Source: Dehalococcoidia bacterium (GTDB taxonomy: Bacteria; Chloroflexota; Dehalococcoidia; Lucifugimonadales; Lucifugimonadaceae). Taken from it: a stretch of DNA of 50,527 bases. The notes under the pieces were generated by a model. That model was not told the DNA's origin. It did no database searches and worked only from the letters and a program-made list of their open reading frames with translations. The stretch lies in contig PBVQ01000008.1 of NCBI GenBank assembly GCA_002728715.1, forward strand, positions 80,179 to 130,705, read 5' to 3'. Positions 18,929 to 27,814 of this stretch are shown here, piece by piece (within the stretch, counting starts at the first letter, position 1; each line of letters begins with the position of its first letter). The position numbers and the translations under genes are program-made.

Positions 18929-20278
18929 ATGAGTTTACAAAATTCTAAAAATATTAACCTGATACTCAATTCCACAGTACCATTCACATTATATAAGTTA
19001 GCTTTGCCAAACGTTTTTGCTGTTTTTATGTACTCTGTTGTAACGTTTTCTGAAGCTTGGTACATAGGACAAATAAGTATAGATGAGCTTGCTAGTTTAG
19101 CATTAGTTTTTCCTTTTGTGTCACTTATTGGAATGATGGGGTTAGGTGCAATTGGTGGTGGAATTACATCCTCCTTATCTAGGGCAATTGGTAAGAACGA
19201 TAAAGATTTAGCTAATAAAGTTGTGTGGCATTCATTATTATTAATGTTATTTTTATCATTAATATTTTTAGTAATTTTTGTTTTATTATCAAATAAAATA
19301 TTTAATATAATAGGAGCTGAAGAAAATGTAATAAACCGGTCAGTATTGTTTTGCAAAATATTTTTTTCATGTGCACCGGTGATGTTTTTTTCATTTTTAT
19401 TAGTTTCAATTTTTAGAGGTTGTGGAGCCTATCAAAATTTAGCAAAAATTACTATTTTTACAAATATTTCTCAAGTTCTTTTATCTGGATTTCTTACATT
19501 AGGTTGGTCAGTTTTTCCTCAGCTAGGTTTATTGGGGATAGCTATATCTACAATTTTTTGCCAAAGTCTTTCATCTATTTATATGTTCACGTATATTATT
19601 CGTAAAAATCTTAATGTTTCTTTTAAGTTTTATTATTTTGAAAAAAATATTATATATGACATTCTTCGTGTTGGAGGAGTCAGTGCAATTAATTCTATTT
19701 GCATAACACTAACTATGATAGTAATTACCTTCTTTATCTCAAAATATGGAACAGCAGCAATCGCTGGTCATGGAATATGTCTTAGATTAGAACAAATGCT
19801 AATTCCTTTGGCATTTGGTGTAGGGGGAGTATTGACGACAATAGTAGGTGTAAATTTTGGAGCTAAGAACTATGGAAGGGCAAAAAAATTCGCATTATCT
19901 GGAGCTATAATAATTGGATTGATTGGTAGTATTATTGGAGTTTTTGTAGCAATTTTTCCTAGTTTATGGATAAATATTTTTACAGAAGATAAAGAAGCCT
20001 ATGCAATTGCAGCGGTTTATTTGATGATAGTAGGTCCCGTGTTTGGTATTTTCGCTGGAGGTAAAACTCTGTATTTTGCTAGTATGGGTACTGGTAAAAT
20101 GCTCATACCTATATCCGCTGCTATTACACGTTTATTTATTGTATTATGCTTTGGAATGATCGTATCTTATTTTTCTTTAGATATTAAATTTTTATTTCTG
20201 GGTGTGGCTCTAGGCCTGTCGGTTATTGGAATAATTTTATATGTTAATTTGTTCAAAAAAGGATGGAACCCAGTATGA
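18929..20278 (+). CDS. MATE family multidrug/Na+-coupled efflux transporter
   Basis: The 449-residue product has about twelve hydrophobic helices arranged as two similar halves, as in the MATE family. Recognisable features are the first-half segment AWYIGQISIDELASLALVFP (43-62), GGGITSSLSRAIG, and the second-half equivalent AAIAGHGICLRLEQM followed by NFGAKNYGRAKK. These proteins export cationic drugs or metabolites in exchange for H+ or Na+. It starts 15 bases after panB and is probably the last gene of the rpoBC-pan run; no ribosome binding site stands out. It ends 3 bases before the convergent enolase-superfamily gene. The substrate is unknown. Confidence 0.9.
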   Translation: MSLQNSKNINLILNSTVPFTLYKLALPNVFAVFMYSVVTFSEAWYIGQISIDELASLALVFPFVSLIGMMGLGAIGGGITSSLSRAIGKNDKDLANKVVWHSLLLMLFLSLIFLVIFVLLSNKIFNIIGAEENVINRSVLFCKIFFSCAPVMFFSFLLVSIFRGCGAYQNLAKITIFTNISQVLLSGFLTLGWSVFPQLGLLGIAISTIFCQSLSSIYMFTYIIRKNLNVSFKFYYFEKNIIYDILRVGGVSAINSICITLTMIVITFFISKYGTAAIAGHGICLRLEQMLIPLAFGVGGVLTTIVGVNFGAKNYGRAKKFALSGAIIIGLIGSIIGVFVAIFPSLWINIFTEDKEAYAIAAVYLMIVGPVFGIFAGGKTLYFASMGTGKMLIPISAAITRLFIVLCFGMIVSYFSLDIKFLFLGVALGLSVIGIILYVNLFKKGWNPV

Positions 20279-20281
20279 ATA

Positions 20282-21352
20282 TCAAGAAAATAATTCTTTT
20301 ATAGGTACACATCCAAACCCTAAATAATTATTTGTTTTTAGAAAACTATTATTGATAGCATAGATACTTTTATTATTCCATTGTTCTAGTTCTAAATTAT
20401 TTGTTTTTGGGTTGTGTAATTCAGCCATATTATCAACTAGCCCAGATTCAATCAATGGCAAACCCCAGGGTTCCCCTCCTCTATGTAATATAATTTTATA
20501 TTTTTTTGAGTTTATATTAATTATTTTTAATAGAGCACTTATACCTCCGCACCATGTAACATCAGGTTGCCAAATATCATAAGAGTTATTATTTTTCATT
20601 AGCTTAAAGTTATTATGATTAAGTTCATGTTCTCCGCCAGCAATTTGAATTTCGAATAAATTTTTATCATAAAATTTATTATCCAGTATTATATCTGGTG
20701 TACAAATATCTTCTATCCACTCGATATTAAAATCTTTTAGTCTAGATGACATATTTTTTGCATAATCTAAATCCCATGTCATATAACAATCAAGCATTAA
20801 TTTTTTTGCATTTATTATTGATTCTCTTGTATTAGAAATAATTTTAGATAGATTTTCGAAATCTTTTTCGAAATCTTCTGAAGATCTCACAGAAAGCTTA
20901 AAGTTGTTTATACTTAGATTACTATATTCTTTAACATTGTTACCCGTTGCATATGTTTCTATTTTATTGCGGTGTTTTTCTGAGTTTTCCTCTAGCAGGC
21001 TTTTTATTGGAATTTCATAATACTTACTAAAGGCGTCCCATAATGCAAGATCGAGTGAAGAAATTGCCATTGAGGTAATTCCCCCTCTTCCGTATGGAAT
21101 GCTATGCTCATATAGTTTTTCAAAAACTTTAATAATATCTTGTTTATTATTTATTTCTTCATTAATAATTAAATTACCTAAGTGACCATTGATAATTTCT
21201 ATTGATGCATTGCCTCCACCACCTGTTCCAAATCCGAAAATATTTTTTTTATTTGTTGATATTTTAGTTATAATTTGCCAAAGCTTAGGGCGCCAGTCTT
21301 TTAAGTCATCTTTGTAAATAGGATATTTTACTTCAATGTTTGTAATTTTCAT
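20282..21352 (-). CDS. Enolase-superfamily protein, L-rhamnonate-dehydratase-like
   Basis: The 356-residue product resembles RhmD: TYATGNN (133-139), LMLDCYMTWDLDYA (185-198), WIED (212-215), GGEHE (239-243), WQPDVTWCGG (261-270) and LHRGGEPWG (289-297). Metal ligands are Asp188, Glu214 and Glu241; His242 and His290 are probable acid/base residues, and Glu311 the barrel-end Glu. It is about 45 residues shorter than E. coli RhmD (401), mostly in the N-terminal loop that carries substrate-binding His33 and Arg59 there, so the substrate may differ. The start codon lies 24 bases from that of the divergent DUF418 gene, with a palindromic -10-like element between them and no ribosome binding site, suggesting a very short leader. 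Confidence 0.82.
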   Translation of the reverse strand: MKITNIEVKYPIYKDDLKDWRPKLWQIITKISTNKKNIFGFGTGGGGNASIEIINGHLGNLIINEEINNKQDIIKVFEKLYEHSIPYGRGGITSMAISSLDLALWDAFSKYYEIPIKSLLEENSEKHRNKIETYATGNNVKEYSNLSINNFKLSVRSSEDFEKDFENLSKIISNTRESIINAKKLMLDCYMTWDLDYAKNMSSRLKDFNIEWIEDICTPDIILDNKFYDKNLFEIQIAGGEHELNHNNFKLMKNNNSYDIWQPDVTWCGGISALLKIININSKKYKIILHRGGEPWGLPLIESGLVDNMAELHNPKTNNLELEQWNNKSIYAINNSFLKTNNYLGFGCVPIKELFS

Positions 21353-21369
21353 AGTAACTTCATTATAAT
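21340..21369. promoter_or_regulatory. Shared divergent promoter with a palindromic -10 element
   Basis: The eight bases ATTATAAT at 21362-21369 are self-complementary. Read on the plus strand they give TATAAT (21364-21369), preceded after 18 bases by TTGTAA (21340-21345). Read on the minus strand they give TATAAT (complement of 21362-21367). The plus start codon (21377) is 7 bases past its hexamer and the minus start codon (21352) is 9 bases past its own, so both transcripts would begin at or within a few bases of the start codon. Confidence 0.5.
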
Positions 21370-21376
21370 CATTATT

Positions 21377-22504
21377 ATGCAGGAAAGAATATCAAATCTA
21401 GACTTTATTCGCGGTGTTGCTGTATTAGGCATATTAATTATGAATTCTAGATTTTTTGCTATGCCGAAATCTGCTATGTTTAATATTTCTACAGCTGGAG
21501 CAGAAAATTTTATTGATTGGTCAATTTTAATCTTATCGCAACTATTTGTTGCAGACAAAATGATGGGATTGTTTTCTATTCTTTTTGGTGCAAGTATAGT
21601 TCTATTTATTGAATCAGCAAAAAGTAAACAAATAAAAAATCCAAGATTATTAAGCCTTTGGAGAAATTTATTACTACTAATTTTTGGCGGTATACATGCA
21701 TCCTTTTGGATTGGAGATGTACTTTTACTATATGCATGTTGCGCTGTAATTATAATAATTATTCATAATCGCAGTATAAAACTTTTAGTTATTTTAAGTA
21801 TCTTGTTAACTTATTTTGGTGCAATAATAGCTCCATTATTTCAGATGCTTTTTGATAATGAGGGAAACCTAATCTCTTCTGCGAGAGAAAGTTTTCCAGA
21901 TGGAAAAGGTTTGACAGGATATTGGTTTGTTGATTCGAGTAAGTGGGGAGAAGCAATTCAATCATTTTTTGGTTTAGATGCTATTGGTAGAGCATTAGGT
22001 ATGATGTTGTTAGGTGTAGTTCTCTACAGGCTATACATACTACAAGGAAAAAAAGATAAGTTATTTTATAAAAAATTAGTTTATATATTTTTACCTATAG
22101 GCCTGATATTAACATCCATAAATATTTTTTGGCTTTCTTTGGAAAATTATGACCCTTCTATTGCCGTTGTTAGTAGTATTCCTTTGAAATTAGGCATCAT
22201 TCCAATATGTATTGGTTATATTGGTTTGTTATCTATATTCAATATGAATTTGTCTGAAAAAATAGCAATATATATAAGATCCTGCGGCAAAATGGCATTT
22301 ACCAATTATATTACTCAAACAGTTTTATGTTTTATATTCTTGGAAGGAATTTTTGAAAACCATATATTTAGTATAGTTGAACTTTCTGCATTTGTTATGT
22401 TCGTTTGGGCTTTACAATTATTTTGGTCAAAATTTTGGCTAGAAAAATTTAAGTATGGTCCATTAGAATGGTTATGGAGGAAATTAACATATATAAAATT
22501 ATAG
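21377..22504 (+). CDS. DUF418/YeiB-family integral membrane protein
   Basis: The 375-residue product is hydrophobic with about ten predicted membrane helices. It opens with the family signature (RISNLDFIRGVAVLGILIMN, residues 4-23) and closes with the DUF418 end pattern KYGPLEWLWR. It resembles E. coli YeiB, whose function is unknown; the fold is related to membrane acyltransferases. No ribosome binding site is present, and a TATAAT ends only 7 bases before the ATG, so a leaderless mRNA is likely. It is divergent from the rhamnonate-dehydratase-like gene and precedes thrS by 45 bases. Confidence 0.88.
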   Translation: MQERISNLDFIRGVAVLGILIMNSRFFAMPKSAMFNISTAGAENFIDWSILILSQLFVADKMMGLFSILFGASIVLFIESAKSKQIKNPRLLSLWRNLLLLIFGGIHASFWIGDVLLLYACCAVIIIIIHNRSIKLLVILSILLTYFGAIIAPLFQMLFDNEGNLISSARESFPDGKGLTGYWFVDSSKWGEAIQSFFGLDAIGRALGMMLLGVVLYRLYILQGKKDKLFYKKLVYIFLPIGLILTSINIFWLSLENYDPSIAVVSSIPLKLGIIPICIGYIGLLSIFNMNLSEKIAIYIRSCGKMAFTNYITQTVLCFIFLEGIFENHIFSIVELSAFVMFVWALQLFWSKFWLEKFKYGPLEWLWRKLTYIKL

Positions 22505-22549
22505 TTTAAAATTCATCAATAATTATAATTACTATAAAATGATTTAGTT

Positions 22550-24304
22550 ATGTCAAAAAAATTTAAAGATTTTTCTGAAGAAGAAAAAAACATATATCGT
22601 CAAAACATGAGACATTCTGCAGCTCATGTTCTAGCTGAGGCTGTTACTAAAATTTTTCCTAAAGCTAAGGTCACCTTGGGTCCACCAATAAAAGATGGTT
22701 TTTATTATGATTTTGAAGTTGAAAAACCCTTTACTCCTGAAAATCTCAAAGATATTACTAAATTAATGCAAAAAATAATTAATAAAAATTCTTTATTTGT
22801 TGGAAGAGAAGTTTCAAAGGCTGATGCTTTTGAGTTAGTTAAAGGTAATCAATATAAGGAAGAAATTTTAGAATCAATGGAAGAAGATTCTTTGGTTACA
22901 TTTTGGAGTCATTCTAACGGTGAATTTGAAGATTTATGCCGAGGAGGTCATGTTAATAGTACAGGTGAAATAAAGTCATTTAAATTATTAAGTACAGCGG
23001 GGGCATACTGGAGAGGCGACGAAAATAATACAATGCTTCAAAGAATTTATGGTACTGCATGGGAGTCAAAAGAAGCCCTAAAAGAATACATTAATCGAAT
23101 AGAAGAAGCTGAAAAAAGGGATCATAGAAAACTTGGAAAATCTCTAAATTTATTCTTTTTTGACCCTATTGCCCCAGCAAGTCCATTTTTTTTACCAAAT
23201 GGAACAATTATCTTGAGTGAGCTAGAAAAATACGTAAAAGATCTGTATAACTTATACGACTATAAAGAAGTAATCACTCCTCAAATTTTTAATACTGAAT
23301 TATGGAAAAGATCTGGGCACTACGAAAATTATCTAGAAAATATGTTTTTTGTTTCTATTGACAAGAAAGAATTTGGTGTGAAACCTATGAATTGTCCAGC
23401 TGCAGCTTTAGTGTATGCTTCGGAGATTCATAGTTATAGAGATCTTCCTTTAAGACTTGCTGATTTTGGTAGATTGCATCGTAATGAGAGATCTGGTGTT
23501 ACTCATGGATTAACTCGTGTTAGGTCTTTTTCTCAAGATGACGCACACATTTTTTGTAAATTTGATCAAATTCAAGCCGAAATTGAAAATTTCCTAGATA
23601 TGCTAAATGAATCGTACAAAACTTTCAAGTTTGATAATATTAGATTTGAACTTTCTCTCAGACCTGAAAAGAGAGTTGGTGATGAAAATACTTGGAACGA
23701 GTCTGAAAAAATCCTAAAAAACATCTTAGATAAAAATAATTATAAATATAGTATGCAGTCAGGAGAAGGTGCTTTCTACGGACCAAAAATTGATGCTTTT
23801 GTTCCTGATGCTATTGGACGAGAATGGCAACTAGGTACTGTTCAATTAGACTTTTCCTTACCGGAACGCTTTAGTCTAGAATATATTGAAGAAGATGGAT
23901 CTAGACAAAAGCCAGTGGTGATTCACAGAGCAATGTTAGGATCTTTAGAGAGATTTTTAGGAGTGTTAATTGAACATTTATCGGGTAATTTTCCTACTTG
24001 GCTTTCACCTGTACAAGCAATAATAATACCAATAACTGATAAACATTTAGACTATTCATATGATATTTATAAACAATTTAAGTCAAAAAATATTAGGATA
24101 GAGATTGATGAATCAAACGAGAGAATGAATGCAAAAATAAGAAATGCTCAACTAAGAAAAATTCCTTATATGTTTATTATTGGAGATAACGAGATGTCTT
24201 CAAAAACCGTATCAGTTAGAACAAGAAATGGAAAAGAAACTAGTTCCATTAGTAGAGTAGATATTTTAGAACAAGTAAATTCGGAAATTTTAAACAGATT
24301 TTGA
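22550..24304 (+). CDS. thrS: Threonine-tRNA ligase, lacking the N-terminal TGS domain
   Basis: The 584-residue product has the editing domain (His22, His26 in RHSAAH; Cys130 and His134 in CRGGH) and the class II catalytic core, with zinc ligands Cys282 (MNCPA), His333 (DDAHIF) and His459 (VVIHRA), followed by the anticodon-binding domain. It attaches Thr to tRNA-Thr and hydrolyses mischarged Ser. Relative to the usual bacterial enzyme (about 640 residues) the first 60 or so residues, the TGS domain, are absent: the protein starts about 20 residues before the editing HxxxH. No in-frame extension is supported, since only 45 bases separate it from the DUF418 gene. A TATAAA at 22533-22538 may be a promoter; there is no ribosome binding site. 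Confidence 0.96.
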   Translation: MSKKFKDFSEEEKNIYRQNMRHSAAHVLAEAVTKIFPKAKVTLGPPIKDGFYYDFEVEKPFTPENLKDITKLMQKIINKNSLFVGREVSKADAFELVKGNQYKEEILESMEEDSLVTFWSHSNGEFEDLCRGGHVNSTGEIKSFKLLSTAGAYWRGDENNTMLQRIYGTAWESKEALKEYINRIEEAEKRDHRKLGKSLNLFFFDPIAPASPFFLPNGTIILSELEKYVKDLYNLYDYKEVITPQIFNTELWKRSGHYENYLENMFFVSIDKKEFGVKPMNCPAAALVYASEIHSYRDLPLRLADFGRLHRNERSGVTHGLTRVRSFSQDDAHIFCKFDQIQAEIENFLDMLNESYKTFKFDNIRFELSLRPEKRVGDENTWNESEKILKNILDKNNYKYSMQSGEGAFYGPKIDAFVPDAIGREWQLGTVQLDFSLPERFSLEYIEEDGSRQKPVVIHRAMLGSLERFLGVLIEHLSGNFPTWLSPVQAIIIPITDKHLDYSYDIYKQFKSKNIRIEIDESNERMNAKIRNAQLRKIPYMFIIGDNEMSSKTVSVRTRNGKETSSISRVDILEQVNSEILNRF

Positions 24305-24315
24305 TGTTTACAATT

Positions 24316-24343
24316 TTGTTATTTGAAATTACCTTATTATAAA
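24316..24343 (+). promoter_or_regulatory. Candidate promoter upstream of the citrate synthase gene
   Basis: TTGTTA (24316-24321) and TATAAA (24338-24343) are 16 bases apart, and the start codon is at 24354. A transcript from here would have a leader of only a few bases. The gene is also likely read from thrS. Confidence 0.3.
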
Positions 24344-24353
24344 GAAGTTAATT

Positions 24354-25487
24354 ATGGATAAAGAAGTAACACTACATAGAGGTCTACAGGGAGTATATTT
24401 TGATAGAAGTGAAACCACTTTTATTGATGGAAAAGAAGGAATCCTTGAATATAGAGGGTACAATATTAATGATTTAGCTGAACATTCTTCTTTTGAAGAG
24501 ACATCATATTTACTAATTTATGGCAAACTTCCAAATAAGGAAGAATTATCTGAATTTGATGCAATGTTAAAATCATACAGAAAGCTACCTGAAGAGATAT
24601 TTGATGTAATCAATGTAGTAAAAGATTCTCATCCAATGGATGCTCTTAGAACAACAGTTTCTGCTCTTTCTTCTTTCGACGAAGATAGAAATGATAATTC
24701 TGAAGAAGCTACAATTCGAAAAGGTATACGATTAACCTCTCAGGTGGCTACAATTGTAATGGCTCACCATAATATTCGTAATGGCAAAGAACCCATAGAC
24801 CCCAGCGATAAATTAAACCATGCAGGCAATTTTTTATATATGTTAAATGGAAAAATTCCTGACCAAGATACTATAGATTTAATGGATAAAGATTTTGTAC
24901 TACATGCTGACCATGGTTCAAACGCTTCTGCTTTTACTGCTAGAGTTGTTGCTGGTACATCTGCTGATATACATGGAGCAGTTACAGCAGGAATCGCTGC
25001 TTTATCTGGCCCATCTCATGGAGGGGCTGCTGAAAATGTTATGCAAATGGCAAAAGATATTGGAAATCCTGAAAATGCAGAAAATTATGTAAAGAATCTT
25101 TTAGTAAATCGAGAAAGAGTTATGGGCTTTGGTCATAGGGTATATAAAGCTGAAGATCCTCGAGCGGGACATCTTAGGGAAGGTGTAAGGAAATTAAGCC
25201 ACCAAATGGGTGAGCCAGAGTGGTATCAAATTTTAGAAAAAGTTGTAGAAGCTATGAGTCCTTATGCAAGAAGAGGAATACATGTAAATGTAGATTTTTT
25301 TGCTGGAGTAATATACTACCTTAATGGAATTCCACAAGATTTATTTGTTCCTATTTTTGCTGTTGGTAGAATACCTGGTTGGACTATTCAAGTAGTTGAA
25401 CAATTTAGGCACAATATATTAATTAGGCCTTTATTGCAATATACTGGAAAAAGGAAACAGGGTTATATTCCGATTTCAGATCGGTAA
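24354..25487 (+). CDS. gltA: Citrate synthase (citrate/2-methylcitrate synthase family)
   Basis: The 377-residue product is of the short, Gram-positive/archaeal type of citrate synthase, condensing oxaloacetate and acetyl-CoA. The catalytic triad is His222 (GPSHGGA), His261 (FGHRVY) and Asp314 (NVDFF). Other hallmarks are the N-terminal GILEYRGYNI and the HADHGSNAS segment at 184-192. Short-type enzymes can also act as 2-methylcitrate synthases; no prpB/prpD genes are nearby, so the TCA role is preferred. It follows thrS by 49 bases and is followed by the MidA-like gene after 9 bases. Confidence 0.93.
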   Translation: MDKEVTLHRGLQGVYFDRSETTFIDGKEGILEYRGYNINDLAEHSSFEETSYLLIYGKLPNKEELSEFDAMLKSYRKLPEEIFDVINVVKDSHPMDALRTTVSALSSFDEDRNDNSEEATIRKGIRLTSQVATIVMAHHNIRNGKEPIDPSDKLNHAGNFLYMLNGKIPDQDTIDLMDKDFVLHADHGSNASAFTARVVAGTSADIHGAVTAGIAALSGPSHGGAAENVMQMAKDIGNPENAENYVKNLLVNRERVMGFGHRVYKAEDPRAGHLREGVRKLSHQMGEPEWYQILEKVVEAMSPYARRGIHVNVDFFAGVIYYLNGIPQDLFVPIFAVGRIPGWTIQVVEQFRHNILIRPLLQYTGKRKQGYIPISDR

Positions 25488-25496
25488 AATTGTATA

Positions 25497-26735
25497 ATGA
25501 ATTCATTAGAAGAATTAATTCTAAAAAGAATTAAGACTAATGGCCCAATTACTTTTTCTTCTTTTATGAGTTCAGTTTTATATGATGAAAATTTTGGTTA
25601 CTATTCAGGAAAAACAAATAATCATCCATTAGGAATATATGGTGATTACTACACCAGCCCTTTAGTTCACCCCGCATTTGCATCTTTATTAGCCATAAAT
25701 ATTTATCATCTATGGAAAGCCATCAACGAACCAGTAGAATTTACTATTGTTGAAATAGGTGCAGGTAATGGATATTTGTATAGAGAAATAATTTCCTTCT
25801 ATAAAAAAAATATCCCGAGTTTTTTAAGTGTAATAACTTATTATCCAGTAGATGTATTTTCAGATAAATCTAAAGATATTTATCATATAAAGGAAGTTCC
25901 TAAAGGAATTACAGGATGTATAATATCTAACGAATTAATTGATGCTTTTCCAGTTAATAGGTTTATTTTTAAAGATAAAAAAATTAAAGAAATATATGTC
26001 GATTATGATTATAAAAATAATACTTTTATCGATAAAATAAATCACGTAAGCGAACCAGAAATAGCTAGTAGGGTTTCTCCTTTTACAAAGAATTTTGATG
26101 ATGGTTATCAAGGAGAAGTAAATTTAGGAATAGGTTATTGGGCTGATATTATTTCTTCTATAATAAATTCTGGTTTTGTTATAACTATTGACTATGGTTA
26201 TGAAAGAGATGAACTATACTCTAGTAAAAACAATAGAGGTTCATTACGATCTTACTTTCAACATAGTTTATCATCTAACCATTATTCTAATATTGGTCGC
26301 CAAGATATAACTTCTCATGTAGATTTCACAACAGTTAATCACTCATTGGCGGTTAATGGCTTTGATAAATTATTTTACATAACTCAGAAAAAATTTCTTG
26401 AATATTTAGGTTTAGAATTTTTTATTAGGGAATTAAATCAATCGTACAAAAATAATGAAATATCAAATAATTCTTTTAATAAACAAATCTATGCTATTAA
26501 TCTATTAGTTGATAAAAATGGGCTGGGTAATTTTCATGTATCTATTCATTCGAAAAATATTTCAAAAGATCAAAAAAATATTGTTAAGAATCAACATATC
26601 ACTTATGATAAAAGTATGATTTATTTAGAACAAGATTCGGATTTAATTTATCCTGACCTAAGAAATTCAGCTATCTCATTCGGCGACGAAAATAAAGAGA
26701 CGCAAACATGGAAAGACATTTTTGAAATTAAGTAA
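25497..26735 (+). CDS. MidA/NDUFAF7-like SAM-dependent methyltransferase (COG1565)
   Basis: The 412-residue product has the class I methyltransferase pattern of the COG1565/DUF185 family: GDYYTSP (49-55), the SAM-binding EIGAGNG (86-92), SNELIDAFPVNRF, TIDYGYERDE and GRQDITSHVDFT. Eukaryotic members (MidA/NDUFAF7) methylate an arginine of respiratory complex I during assembly. Bacterial members are widespread and mostly unstudied. The gene lies between citrate synthase and gcvT with gaps of 9 and 12 bases, so it is co-transcribed with central metabolic genes. A methyl-transfer role is clear; the protein substrate is inferred only by family. Confidence 0.87.
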   Translation: MNSLEELILKRIKTNGPITFSSFMSSVLYDENFGYYSGKTNNHPLGIYGDYYTSPLVHPAFASLLAINIYHLWKAINEPVEFTIVEIGAGNGYLYREIISFYKKNIPSFLSVITYYPVDVFSDKSKDIYHIKEVPKGITGCIISNELIDAFPVNRFIFKDKKIKEIYVDYDYKNNTFIDKINHVSEPEIASRVSPFTKNFDDGYQGEVNLGIGYWADIISSIINSGFVITIDYGYERDELYSSKNNRGSLRSYFQHSLSSNHYSNIGRQDITSHVDFTTVNHSLAVNGFDKLFYITQKKFLEYLGLEFFIRELNQSYKNNEISNNSFNKQIYAINLLVDKNGLGNFHVSIHSKNISKDQKNIVKNQHITYDKSMIYLEQDSDLIYPDLRNSAISFGDENKETQTWKDIFEIK

Positions 26736-26747
26736 TTAGGAGTTATT

Positions 26748-27803
26748 TTGCTGTATACCAGTTTATATAAAAATCATAAAAATTTGGATGCAAAATTAGT
26801 AGAATTTAATGGATTTATGATGCCATTAAATTATAAGGATGGAATCGTATCCGAAGTTATTTCTGTTAGAAAAAATGTTGGAATGTTTGATGTCTCTCAC
26901 ATGGGTAGAATAATTATTGGAGGAAAAGGTTCAAAAAAAATCATATCAAAATTTTTAAGTATTGATTTAGATGATTTTGATATAGGAAAATCAAAGTATA
27001 CAATTTTTTTAAATAAAGAGTGCCAGATTTTAGACGACTTAATTATTTCGAATCTGGATGGTAATACTTTTCTTTTAGTAGTAAATGCTTCTAATCGAAG
27101 TAAAATTATAAAAACAATTTCTTCTAATATTGATTATGGATCTGATATTCAAATAATTGATGATACGAGTCTCACTTCTATGATTGCTGTTCAAGGACCT
27201 AAATCCTCAGAGATATTACCTATCTTAAAAACTATAGATAAGTATCAGATAAAAAAAACTTTTATAGATAAATACGAAGTTACTATATCTACAACGGGAT
27301 ATACTGGTGAAAATGGTTGTGAAATAATTTGTTCTAATGCGGACGCGCCTCATATTTGGAATTTATTGTATGAAAAAAAAGTAAATCCTTGTGGATTAGG
27401 GGCAAGGGATGTATTAAGATTAGAGGTAAGTTTACCTTTATATGGAAATGAGTTAAATTTAGAAACGAATCCTTTTGAGGTGAATTTAGGTAGATTTATA
27501 GACTTTTCAAATAAAGATTTGTTATCTTATGAAAAACTTTATTCTTTATCAAAAAATAAATTAAGAAAAAAACTAGTAAGTTTTAAAATGACTTCCAAAG
27601 GAATCCCTAGGAAAGATTATAAAATTTACGATGGAGAGAAAATTGTTGGTTTTGTAACTTCTGGTACTTTTTCTAGTAATTTAGGTTTAGGAATTGGATT
27701 GGGATTTATATCTGGCGGTAGTACAAAGATTGGTAGAAAAATTTCAATTGATATTAGAGGAAAAACCCAAAGTGCAGAAATAGCAAAAAGAAGGTTTGTT
27801 TAA
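26748..27803 (+). CDS. gcvT: Glycine cleavage system aminomethyltransferase (T protein)
   Basis: The 351-residue product releases ammonia from the aminomethyl-lipoyl H protein and passes the carbon to tetrahydrofolate. Family segments include FNGFMMPLNY (20-29), GMFDVSHMG (45-53), LDDLIIS, TGYTGENGCEI and GLGARDVLRLE. The start is TTG at 26748, well supported by AGGAG at 26738-26742 five bases upstream. It leads the compact gcvT-gcvH-gcvPA-gcvPB run, 12 bases after the MidA-like gene. The space upstream is too small for a glycine riboswitch. Confidence 0.96.
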   Translation: MLYTSLYKNHKNLDAKLVEFNGFMMPLNYKDGIVSEVISVRKNVGMFDVSHMGRIIIGGKGSKKIISKFLSIDLDDFDIGKSKYTIFLNKECQILDDLIISNLDGNTFLLVVNASNRSKIIKTISSNIDYGSDIQIIDDTSLTSMIAVQGPKSSEILPILKTIDKYQIKKTFIDKYEVTISTTGYTGENGCEIICSNADAPHIWNLLYEKKVNPCGLGARDVLRLEVSLPLYGNELNLETNPFEVNLGRFIDFSNKDLLSYEKLYSLSKNKLRKKLVSFKMTSKGIPRKDYKIYDGEKIVGFVTSGTFSSNLGLGIGLGFISGGSTKIGRKISIDIRGKTQSAEIAKRRFV

Positions 27804-27814
27804 GAAGGTAAAAT

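Noticed and set aside
18922-19356. 144-codon open frame on the minus strand inside the MATE gene
   Set aside because: Antisense to a clear membrane transporter; composition mirrors hydrophobic codons on the other strand.
20855-20877. Two tandem copies of TTCGAAATCTT
   Set aside because: Only two copies with a 12-base period, coding for a repeated Asp-Phe-Glu/Lys run within a helix; no larger repeat structure.
22505-22549. T-box leader before thrS
   Set aside because: The 45-base AT-rich gap cannot hold a T-box and shows no T-box core sequence.
26700-26748. Glycine riboswitch before gcvT
   Set aside because: Only 12 bases separate the MidA-like gene and gcvT, too little for a riboswitch.
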